A DNA stretch of 64,000 nucleotides from Lumbricus terrestris (taxonomy: Eukaryota; Annelida; Clitellata; Crassiclitellata; Lumbricidae). Under the pieces are notes generated by a model, which worked only from the letters and a program-made list of their open reading frames with translations, made no database searches and had not been told where the DNA came from. The position numbers were made by a program, and so were the translations under genes. Below, piece by piece: positions 56,201-64,000 of this stretch (the first letter of the stretch is position 1; every line of letters starts with the position of its first letter). The stretch is taken from the NCBI GenBank assembly GCA_949752735.1, contig OX457043.1:46001253-46065252 (forward strand), in the 5' to 3' direction.

Positions 56201-59200
56201 AGTTGTTGTTTATGATGTTGCTGCAGTGCCATTTATTTCGTTACTATTTTTAACCCGGGCCAGAAATAGTCGATATTATCAGTTTGCAACTACAAATAAT
56301 AATATTCTATTATTTATTCCGCTGGATTACTAGCACTTTAAGTTTAACAATAGAAAGCCCTATTAAGACGCACTTTTAGTTATGTTAGATTACAGGTTTA
56401 AGCCGTTGTTCAATTCTTGAAAAGACGTTCTACAAAATTTAATGACCCTTCACACATACAACAACTACAACAGTATTCTGCAAGCTGGGCTTTCAGAAGC
56501 ATGTGAGAAACTGAATAACGGTACCGGTACAGAAGCAAATACCGACTTGCGATCGTAACCTGTTTCCTCGTACTTCAGTCGCCCATCTGTCCAAAGTTGA
56601 CGTATAAATAACGTCATCGAAAACTCCTAAAACGCATATAGAAGTACTTTAAAACAAAAGAAATGTCTAGGTATGTGTAGGCATAAAATAACTAACTAAT
56701 TATGCCACGAAGAACACTCAGCAGTCATCCTTGAAAGCGGCAAACTCTTTTGGTATATATCCAGTTAAGTCAGAATACAATGTCAGTTAATTATTGTCTA
56801 GACAAGCATCCATTTCTTTATGGTGAAAACTTCCCGCCGGTGACACGAAACGGAGTATCCCCCGTGAAAGATATCCGGGGGGATGAATTAATCTATCCCC
56901 CGGATGGAATTAACCGGTCTATACTATCCGGGGAGCTTATTAGCATTCTCTAACCGATTTCGTAAGCCGGCTATAGAGGAATACAATGATTACATTGTGG
57001 AAGACGCGAAGACCATATAGGGGGGAGAAGGTTGTGGAGTACAATTTCTGACCATCCCTTCTAAACTGTCAACAACACGTGCGCGTCGGCAGGCTCTCAC
57101 GATTTTACACGAATTGCAATGTAAAACGTTTCAAATTTCTTGCAAATAATTACCCTACGTATGGAGGAACATTTGGACAGGTAATTATGTGTCACTTTAC
57201 GGCTCTTTATAGGTAAATTTAAGCATGGTGTCGTTCGCGTATAGGGTAAGGTTTCGCGTCGTGAGGGTCGGTTAGGGTTAGTGTTAGGGTTAGTGTCGTC
57301 ATTAGATTCTTCAGATTTTTGCGTCCTCAGGGTCGGTTAGGCTTAGTATTAGGGTTAGTGTCGTCATTAGATTCTTAAGATTTTTCCGTTGGTTCTTTAG
57401 CAGTTGTGGGTGAAGCTAATAGCCTACAGCTTCACCAATAGCTGCTAACATCAACTACCTTCTCCCCCCTATGGTCTTCGCTTCTTCCACAATGTAATCA
57501 TTCTATTCCTCTGACCGGCTTACGAAATCGGTTAGAGAATGGTAATATGCATCCGGGGAGATAAACCATTCTATCCCCTTTTTGAAAAATGCGCATAATA
57601 AAAAATTATGCTGTAATCAAAATTTAAAGTGACTCTAATTGTTTTAAGTGCCTCAAGCAATGCTCAGATAAAGGCAACTCGAATTTATTTAGTGACTTTG
57701 AGTGTTCTTAAGTGTTTTAAATGTTTTAGGTGCTCTAAAAACAGGGCAAAACAAATTATCTAGTAGGAATAAACATACCTGTTTGTGTCATTGTTCAAAA
57801 TAAAGCAGATGAAAATTAATTTGCAAAAAAATACACGCGGAAGCGGTTTTTTCGAATTTTATTAATTTGGGGGGATACAGTTAATACGGGGGATACTCTA
57901 TTTCGTGACATGGGCACAAATTGGAAACAGGTTCCTTCCTCCACCACCCAAGAGTACAGTAGACCAGCCCTTGACAACACGACGGCTCATACAAAAAACT
58001 TGTCCCCTGGGACGCAGGAACTTTATTTCCAGGGTCCTCTACACGAGCGCAAATCATCTACAAATCATTCATTAATCCAAGAACAATGATCTATTAATGA
58101 AGACGCATTAATTTTCATTTTGCTTACTTTAGGCTACCATGTACCAGGTTGCGGTGTGTCAGCCTGTATATTTCCATGAATTAAACGAATATATAGGCCT
58201 ATAAAATAGGTAGTAATTGGAAATCGAACGGTTGCGATAAAAAACACATCGGATTTCTTTGGATTTCCTTAAGAAGAGCTATACTGAGTCTTGCATCTCC
58301 TTTTCGGAGCTTAGCATGATGCAACAGGAACGTTGGACGGAACAGGCAAGCTATTATTCATTCCTATATAATTACATTTTAAATATTTGGATGCACGTTC
58401 TTACCATTTGAGCTTCGCTGATGTAACTAATGTCGTTCACGTTCAAGTTGATATAGACATCGAGAGGACCTGCAATTATAATACTTCCATTATTGAATTT
58501 GCAACTTAATAACTTGGTCATGTTGGAATACAGGAATATGCTATAATGTTCCGAAATTTTGAGTTCAATTTTCTCAATTGATATAATTTAACAAATTGCC
58601 GATTCAAAAGAAAATGACTTCAGTTAGAAAAAAGATATTTTTATTCTGTAAAAAGTATTTTGAAGCAGAATAGCCTTACTGTAGAATATGGCTGAATAAA
58701 AAGTCAAAAACCGACATGTGAAAAGTTTAGAACTCCGGTATCACTTATATTGTGGCAAATGAAATCTGATGCAACGTATTGTCTAATTATTGTCAGAACT
58801 CTGTTTTAAAAGGTCAGGTGAAATTACCACCTCCATTCGGACCAGGTCTCACACGACAGTTGTACTTGGACGAATCGATTCGTTTTTCCACGATTGCAGC
58901 CACAGCTCTATGTGGAAAATAAAAGCAATCGAGTAGTAATTATACCTTACAGTGCAATCCGATATAATCGATTCTAATCTATAGGCAAACTTGATCTGAC
59001 CTCAAGCGACCGCACATTAACCTAACTATTCTAATACAATCTAATATTCTATAATTCTAATATAATAATATAATATATAATATTATTAGAATACTATAAT
59101 ATTATATATTCTATAATTCTAATATTATATATTCAAATATTCTAATAATTTTTTATTATATATTCTAATGCACAAACGATAATTCTAAGAACATCTAAGA

Positions 59201-60042
59201 AGTCTAAGATCGTGCGTCCTTCTATAACGCAGAGGCCAGAAAAAAATCAATGGTCGAGAGCTATTATGATATTTATTGTTGCATGGAAAGGCATTCTCCT
59301 TGAAACTTCCTTGAAACTACATCTGAATCATCTGACTATAAAGTAAATATTTATAACTGAGAGAAATATTCTGTCCATCGTTTCCTGATTTTTAACCGAA
59401 GACATCAAATTGAACACCAAAACGTCTATCTAAAGTAGTCGCTGCGTTCCATTAGCTCGAAAGCAAACATCATGGTTGATGTTTGGCGGAAGAAAATTGT
59501 TCAATGAATTGCGACTAATTTTTGATTTAAGGGTGTTATTGGCGAAATCAAAAATTGTGGAATAGAATACTAACTTCTCGATAGATTTGGAATTGGACTT
59601 GACCTTTCCATATGTCATTGCTGCATACCGGTAGGCCTACATTTGTTTCCCAAGAGATTCAGCTTACCTCTTGTAAAGTATGGTAAAACTTGCAATAATG
59701 CAGTGCACGAACAAAAATAGAAATTGAAATGAAAATAGCGAGAAGAATTGTGATGCGAATCATTAGGAAAACACCAAGAAACGAAGAAAGACAAAAAATC
59801 ATTTATTTGCTTCTGGGGGATGTGCAAACAGCAGAGATTTAGTTCGTTTCCTTCACTCCGTTCGCTACTTCAAAGCAAATTCTCTTTAACTCGTCTAACA
59901 CCTACTCCGTGTCATTGGGTGGTGGAGCCACTGGTGGCGGGGTTGTGGATGCTGGAGTTGTGTCTGGTGGAGTTGTGGGTAACGGAGTAGCTTCGATATA
60001 TACAATAGTCCAGACTACCAAGAGCACTTTGATTCCTGCCAT
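47078..60042 (-). CDS. Cys-loop ligand-gated anion channel subunit, copy C (eight exons, apparently intact)
   Basis: Predicted chloride-channel subunit like A and B. Exons in coding order: 60042-59906, 58907-58831 (or -58828), 58469-58405, 56626-56547, 54675-54446, 53004-52873, 48624-48296, 47293-47078, giving 421 codons (422 with the alternative exon 2 donor) plus stop. All frames are open and phases match the paralogues. It has the longest N-terminal Pro/Thr linker and the longest TM3-TM4 loop of the three. Intron 6 (4.2 kb) contains the 23-bp minisatellite and starts with GC. Pore: Pro-Ala-Arg then ASLGITSVLVITTQNSG, with Thr at 6'. The likely physiological role is fast inhibitory signalling or a related chemosensory response; the ligand is unknown. 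Confidence 0.9.
47440..47950 (-). repeat. Interspersed repeat in intron 7 of copy C, split by a SINE
   Basis: 47440-47546 and 47783-47950 together align with 53095-53285 (shared TTTATATAGCG, CGACCTGA, CAATCAAAGAGAAT, AAACGCTTGCGG, GTGCAGCACTG, AGCCAGGTCACCA words). The insertion site of the SINE is exactly at the AACGCTTGCGG word. Confidence 0.6.
47547..47782 (+). repeat. tRNA-derived SINE, family 1, best copy
   Basis: Full-length: A box TGGTCTAGTGG, B box GGTTCGAATCC, a body including CGCAATTGCTCAGCGCTTCG, and an (AAAC)n tail at 47759-47780. The internal RNA polymerase III promoter boxes are intact. It is inserted in another repeat, so it is the younger of the two. Confidence 0.92.
48296..48624 (-). 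CDS. Copy C exon 7: TM1-TM3
   Basis: Begins AFPCLRAYFHLSRRIKMYIL. TM1 is YLPSFLLVLLSWLSFFI, TM2 as in copy A except Asn for Thr near its end, TM3 is VWMATCLVFVFGAFIEYAAV. Acceptor CTGCAG|CT, donor AGG|GTACAT. Confidence 0.92.
49022..52735. repeat. 3.7-kb minisatellite, 23-bp unit, in intron 6 of copy C
   Basis: About 161 units of GGATTACTATTCCTGGTTGCTAT with a few recurring variants (GGATTGC, CTGGCTG, GAATCAC, TACGG, TTTCTGG, CTAGTTG). Marker variants recur at exactly 1403 bp (61 units): TTTCTGG at 49308 and 50711, and 49860 and 51263; CTAG at 50231 and 51634. This shows a higher-order tandem duplication. Since 23 is not a multiple of three and the unit has no stop in any frame, all plus-strand frames stay open for hundreds of codons. 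These are not genes. Confidence 0.97.
52808..52868. repeat. Short tandem repeat, about three units of 21 bp
   Basis: AGATTGCATGATATATAGGAT repeated with small change, right next to the 5' splice site of intron 6 of copy C. Confidence 0.8.
52873..53004 (-). CDS. Copy C exon 6: loop B/loop C, followed by a GC donor
   Basis: AYTTDDMIFHWRVDADAVEM then NRVSLPEYTITNITNEVCTP and SQP. Acceptor GGCAG|AT. The donor that fits phase and length is CCAG|GCAACT, again GC rather than GT. N-I-T before the loop C cysteine is a glycosylation sequon, conserved in the three copies. Confidence 0.88.
53095..53285 (-). repeat. Interspersed repeat, second copy
   Basis: Undisrupted partner of 47440-47950, in intron 5 of copy C. 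It shares the SINE-like phrase TATAGCGCCCCTTCAA at its left edge, so it may be a composite SINE tail. Confidence 0.55.
53500..54445. other. Intron 5 of copy C, remainder
   Basis: No exon seen. A 33-bp direct repeat (GGAGACAGTCACAAAACAGC ...) occurs at about 53898 and 53933. Confidence 0.5.
54446..54675 (-). CDS. Copy C exon 5: WTPD and Cys loop
   Basis: ITLNYNQFDRVWTPDLYIVN, LKSGVFHQITVPNRRIRLSP, GGEIYYSQRHTVTLYC, then DMLLERFPMDNQTCFIELGT. Acceptor ATTACAG|T, donor ACCT|GTGAGT. Confidence 0.93.
55195..55925. other. Pair of direct repeats around a retroelement-like frame in intron 4 of copy C
   Basis: 55203-55265 and 55846-55910 share GTTTATCTTTACTAGCGG and flanking words in the same orientation. 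Between them the minus strand at 55808-55545 reads a frame ending STVYNLRPRRHNFQLPHKDN then INFISRVLYKNAYNH. The 'YNLRP..HNF.LP.K...NFI.R.LYK..Y' pattern is one I recall from retroelement-derived frames in marine invertebrates. This may be a small LTR-like or other element; not certain. Confidence 0.4.
55933..56075 (+). repeat. 15-bp minisatellite, unit GGTGATCAATCGTTC
   Basis: About nine units with changes of the last bases (TCC, GCC) and GATGATC variants. Followed at 56106-56190 by CTA/CTG/ACA trinucleotide runs. Confidence 0.9.
56547..56626 (-). CDS. Copy C exon 4: RQxW exon
   Basis: EFSMTLFIRQLWTDGRLKYE then ETGYDR plus AA. Acceptor GTTTTAG, donor GCAA|GTCGGT. Confidence 0.9.
56838..57920. 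mobile_element. Foldback-family element with a second inverted-repeat element inside, in intron 3 of copy C
   Basis: Outer ends GGTGACACGAAACGGAGTAT and ATACTCTATTTCGTGACAT match the foldback family at 2900-4240. Inside, 56940-57035 and 57455-57545 form an inverted pair (CATTCTCTAACCGATTTCGT, then ..ACAATGATTACATTGTGGAA), and the core between carries GTTAGGGTTAGTGTTAGGGT words twice. So an inner MITE has jumped into an outer one. Confidence 0.8.
58405..58469 (-). CDS. Copy C exon 3
   Basis: PLDVYINLNVNDISYISEAQ plus Met; acceptor TTGCAG|GT, donor ATG|GTAAGA. Confidence 0.9.
58831..58907 (-). CDS. Copy C exon 2
   Basis: AVAAIVEKRIDSSKYNCRVR then PGPNG. Two overlapping donors, GGAG|GTGGTA and GGTG|GTAATT, both keep frame and differ by one Gly codon. 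Confidence 0.86.
58930..59900. other. Intron 1 of copy C; AT-rich simple sequence
   Basis: 59030-59170 is a run of TCTAATAT/TATAATA words, strongly AT. No exon or element boundary seen in the rest. Confidence 0.5.
59906..60042 (-). CDS. Copy C exon 1: signal peptide and Pro/Thr-rich linker
   Basis: MAGIKVLLVVWTIVYIEA is the signal peptide; then TPLPTTPPDTTPASTTPPPV and APPPNDT, a linker that looks suited to O-glycosylation. Donor GTAGGT, phase 2. Acceptor-like ATTCAG three bases before the ATG. Confidence 0.87.
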
Positions 60043-60282
60043 CACCTGAATACACAATACAAATTGACGAGTAATTACTAGCTTTGTGATTAAAGCACGT
60101 GCGCATACGCACATGCAAACGGACACGCAAACATACACACACACACACATAAATTGCCTACCCGGTACCTATACCATCCAAGTTTGCAAATAGCAGCAAT
60201 AATAGTTTGATAAATATCAGCGCATGGCAACCCAGTTTTCATTCTATCTCTTTCTCTCTTACTCTCTCCCTTTCTCTCTCTA

Positions 60283-60479
<197 letters not shown>

Positions 60480-60489
60480 ATCATCCATC

Positions 60490-61312
60490 CATATATATAT
60501 ATACATACATAGCTATTTTTATTACTTTGTCTCCCGTAACCATTGTGTTTGCCCCTCTTGCAAAACTAACTGCGGGCGCCGATGGGTATAATTGATCTAC
60601 AAGAAGATAAATAAGACGTTGCAGTGTATACCGCAATGATCAAAGCGACGACGACGATTGGCTCCCTGTTGTTGCTTAGCGACGATGTGTCATCTCAAGG
60701 ATGAATAGTGTATCGCCATCCTCCCCCTTCTCCACACTTGGGACTGGCACTACGAGCAGTGGCGGAGTTTCCAAGGACGTCTGGAAATTAGCTGAATTCT
60801 TTCTCTACGCCAATATGTGATTTTTTATCTTCAATTTCTGCGTATCAATTTCTTTTCCTTTCTGCCTAAATTCTTCTTGGTTCCACGTGACCAAATTTCC
60901 CTCTACTCTCCTCTTTTTGTTTCTAGGCTTGAATTATTTGCTATTCTTTTCCCTACCATAATAACTTTCTGGCTATTCTCTGTCAATTATTAGTTTGCAT
61001 TCTCTTTCCTGCTCTAATTCAATGTTTTCTGATAAGTACCCGGTAGTCCCTATAACTCGTGCTTCGCTACAGTTAGTCCCTAATCTCCTTCCCATATAAG
61101 TTTTTTCGATGCCCTCTCTCTCTTGTTCCGCCCAAATTCTTATCTTTTTCTGTTCTAATTTAGCCGTTTCCATATTTATATCCCGCCCCATGCGATTTTT
61201 GTCCTGTTGTGATTCATTATTGCATGCTCACATTTCACATTCTCGATTCTCGACTCAGTCTCTGCAGCACGCTCTTCTAGTTAAAAATATGCTTTGTCTA
61301 ACCTCGGTTAAT
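60490..61312. other. Upstream flank of copy C; no gene seen
   Basis: C/T-rich plus strand. Expected location of the copy C 5' UTR exon or promoter, not resolved. Confidence 0.4.
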
Positions 61313-61314
61313 TT

Positions 61315-61937
61315 AGGGGAGGGTGGGGCAAAACGCCCCCCTTAAGGAAAAACCGGGTGTAGAGAGCAAAGCACATTAACAATTGATGTTAATTTTTTAT
61401 CATCATAAACATCTGCACTTAAGCTACAATATCACTAAATAAAAAAACTTAAATGGATTCAACTTTAGGCACAAAATTGTCTGAAAGTGTTTGGTCCAAA
61501 AGGGGCGTTTTGCCCCACCTAGGGGGCAAAATGCCCATAGCCTGGGCATTTTACCCCAATGATAATGTATACTAGATAATTGACTAGCGTACGTGCATGT
61601 ACGTATGTATGCATGCATGCATGCATGCATGCATGTATGCATGTATGTACATGTATGTATGTATGTATGCATGAATGTATGTATGTATGTATGCATACAT
61701 GCATGTATGTATGCATGTATGTAAGTATGTATGTATGTATGCATGTATGCATGCATGTATGTATGTATGTATGCATGTTTGTATGCATGCATGTATGTAT
61801 GTACACATGTACGCATGTATGTATGCATGCATGCATGTATGTATGTACGCATGTATGTATGTATGTATGTATGTATGCATGCATGCATGTATGTATGTTT
61901 GTATGTATGTATGTATGTATGTATGTATGTATGTATG

Positions 61938-61971
<34 letters not shown>

Positions 61972-62488
61972 TGAATGTATGTATGTATGTATGTATGTAT
62001 GCATGTATGTATGTATGTATATATGTATTTCTGTAGTGTGTAGGTATGTATGTCCAGTCATGTGAGGTAAGACGCCCAGTCACGTGGGGTAAGACGCCCA
62101 GCCCCGTGAGCATCTTACCCCCAAGCAGTAGTAGTTACATTCCATACTCCTCGCCTAAAACGACTACTTCAATGGCAGGTTTAAGTTCAATGTAGCATAC
62201 CTAAATAAGTATGAATCCAACAAAGCATGGATCTTTCGGAAAAAGCGAAATTAAGTAATTTTAACAAATTAATGAAAAATGGGAACCCTTACATCAGCTT
62301 TCGCAAAAATCGATTTTTCTTGATAACGAGTGACCTGGTCACAGGGAAAACGAAAGTAGGATGTCTTTCAACCGGAAATACATAAAACTAAACGGTTCTA
62401 ACTAAAATTTGGATTCGGCATTTCAGTTGACTGAAATAATGCCTATGGGCATCTTACCTCCCATGGGCGTTTTGCCGCACCCTCCCCT
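61315..62488. mobile_element. Inverted-repeat element with a microsatellite core
   Basis: Ends AGGGGAGGGTGGGGCAAAAC and its near complement GTTTTGCCGCACCCTCCCCT. GGGGCGTTTTGCCCC-type and GGGTAAGACGCCC-type words repeat inside. Flanks allow a TA duplication only. No transposase frame seen. Confidence 0.75.
61596..62048. repeat. (TATG)n microsatellite inside the inverted-repeat element
   Basis: About 450 bp of TATG with many GCATG interruptions, giving spurious His/Ile/Tyr/Thr frames on the minus strand. Confidence 0.95.
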
Positions 62489-62521
62489 AAAGCCCGAAAC
62501 GCATGGCAGGCTGCGGGGGCT

Positions 62522-62975
62522 CGGTGTAAGGGTTTCAGATTACCCCCTCCTAAACATTACCCCCCCCTGCAGACTGTAAATTGCATCAATCATCGCATTT
62601 ATTGCACTAAAAATATCAATAAATTCATCCCGCTTCTCGTTTTGGTCTGAAGATTTTCACCCGTCATCCCACTTCTGGTTTGTTATCAATATTTTCATCT
62701 GTAACTAAAATACTATTCGCCGCTGAAGTTTACATGGAGAATATGGCTTCGAGGCTATTATTTTTTTCGGATCAAAATATTGATAGCAAACCACGAAGTA
62801 GGATGACGGATGAAATTCTTCAGACCAAAACAAGAAGCGGGATGATTTTTCTGATTTTTTTAGTGCAATGAATGCGATGATTGATGCAAATCTAGTTTCC
62901 GGAGGTAATCTGAAACCGGTTTCAAGTTACCGGGGGGTAATGTTTAGGAGGGGGTAATTTGAAACCTTTACACGG
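62522..62975. mobile_element. 450-bp palindromic element
   Basis: Two arms of about 200 bp: GTGTAAGGGTTTCAGATTAC at the left and its near complement at 62950-62973. Arm blocks include TTACCCCCTCCTAAACATTA, GCATCAATCATCGCATTTAT and GGTTTGTTATCAATATTTTC. The short centre is at about 62735. Arms differ at several positions, so it is not recent. Confidence 0.85.
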
Positions 62976-63195
62976 TAGCGCAGTGGATAGCACGCTCGCG
63001 TAGAGTGCGAGAGGTAGCGAGTTCGAGCCCCCGTTGGGCGGACATGCTTTGTAGGCTGCTATTAGCGACGTGTAATTGTAGAGCTGTATGTTCTGTTAGT
63101 ATAGTTGAGTTTGATTAAGAGTAGGGCCTATATACTGCATAACTTGAAAATGTAAAGCGCAGTGCGCCTTGCATGCGCTACATTACACAATTTTT
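62974..63195 (+). repeat. tRNA-derived SINE, another family
   Basis: GGTAGCGCAGTGGATAGCAC (A box) and GAGTTCGAGCCCC (B box) begin the element; it ends near GCATGCGCTACATTACAC. The tRNA-like head directly abuts the palindromic element. A functional tRNA is unlikely because the acceptor stem does not close. Confidence 0.7.
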
Positions 63196-63592
63196 TTATA
63201 TTATTATTAAAAAAGCTTTAACCTAAATCGTCTATTTTGGAGCTTTGAACACAATAGCCACGGTGAACGATCGCTGAACGAATTCATATCAAGGTTCTGC
63301 TGAATACGAGAGACCAACCATTATTTAAGAAAATGAAAATAAACGTTCCCATCTTACCAGAGACGTTTTCCTTATTATGCCTCGAATTATTCTGAGCACA
63401 AACTGCTCCACAGCTGCCAGAAATCAGAAGCCAATTAGTCGCGAATGGATTCTTCTCGCAGATTTGAATGAAAACGACGATAGCGACTCGGTCGGGAAGT
63501 CCCGAGCATAGCGCTCGCTGCTGCAGCAGAGGCGAGCAATTATTGCGGTTGAATGAAGCCTGCTCACGTCGTAGTAAACATGTCCTGTCGCC

Positions 63593-63685
63593 ATGGCGGA
63601 ACTACTTGCATACACTGGCATTTTCAATAGGATCTTCTCTGCCGCTTTAGCACCATTTGTCTTGCATTTGATTCTCTTAATCATG
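63593..63685 (+). CDS. Candidate first coding exon of an unidentified gene running right
   Basis: GTCGCCATGG is a strong start context. The 31 codons read MAELLAYTGIFNRIFSAALA then PFVLHLILLIM, an N-terminal membrane segment, and end at ATG|GTATAT in phase 0. The sequence before it is GC-richer than the surroundings (63480-63590). No other support, and the remainder would lie right of the window. Confidence 0.3.
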
Positions 63686-63840
63686 GTATATTAATTTCTT
63701 AGTCAGAAAATATTTGTGTAAGAGCGCTTGATCGGTTTAGGAGCCTTCTTGAAAATAGAATGCAACAGGTTTCGTGCAATGGTTCATTATCCAAAATCAA
63801 TTAGATTGTATAAAAGCGGGTAAGTAGGTAAGTAAGTAAG

Positions 63841-63847
63841 TATGTAT

Positions 63848-63879
<32 letters not shown>

Positions 63880-64000
63880 TGTATGTATGTATGTATGTAT
63901 GTATGTATGTATGTATGTATGTATGTATGTATGTATGTATGTATGTATGTATGTATGTATGTATGTATGTATGTATGTATGTATGTATGTATGTATGTAT
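63841..64000. repeat. (TATG)n microsatellite, running off the window
   Basis: Nearly pure TATG for 160 bp to the last base. Confidence 0.97.

Overview
This is a window from an animal nuclear genome. The evidence is spliced genes with long introns, GT-AG and GC-AG splice sites, tRNA-derived SINEs, LINE fragments, hAT and Tc1/mariner elements, microsatellites and TTAGGG-type islands. The word TAGGCCTA recurs constantly in non-coding DNA. I weakly associate that with marine deuterostomes such as echinoderms, but the sequence does not fix the species.

The genic content is a tandem array of paralogous Cys-loop ligand-gated chloride-channel subunit genes (glycine-receptor/GluCl-like), all on the minus strand. 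Three copies can be followed from start codon to stop codon: A (19312 down to 7424), B (34383 down to 24497) and C (60042 down to 47078). A fourth, Z, is represented only by its signal-peptide exon (1820-1741), and the rest lies beyond the left edge. Each complete copy has eight coding exons with the same phases: signal peptide; two N-terminal exons; the RQxW exon; the Cys-loop exon; the loop B/loop C exon; one exon with TM1, TM2 and TM3; and a TM4 exon. The spliced lengths are about 409, 398 and 421 codons. The pore motif PAR before TM2 predicts anion selectivity. Copy A carries an 815-bp hAT-type MITE inside exon 6, with a perfect 8-bp target duplication, which puts a stop in frame upstream of all membrane segments.

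The rest is dense mobile and repetitive DNA. 1-7310: SINEs, a palindromic element family, a LINE tail nested in a SINE, and a decayed Tc1/mariner transposon. 7424-19312: gene A with five hAT-type elements, a TA-flanked MITE and a 5'-truncated LINE. 19.3-24.5 kb: LINE remnant and two further hAT elements. 24.5-34.4 kb: gene B with two hAT MITEs and a decayed retroelement pol fragment. 33.2-37 kb: microsatellites, MITEs, SINE. 37110-45292: an LTR element with near-identical LTRs and no recognisable gag or pol. 47-60 kb: gene C, whose intron 6 holds a 3.7-kb array of a 23-bp minisatellite with a 61-unit higher-order duplication. 60-64 kb: microsatellites, two inverted-repeat elements, a second kind of SINE, and a possible first exon of a gene facing the other way.

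No bacterial-type operon, CRISPR array or novel multi-gene system is visible. The strongest points are the channel array itself, the dated-looking transposon hit in copy A, shared GC-AG introns, the pore-residue change in copy B and the minisatellite.
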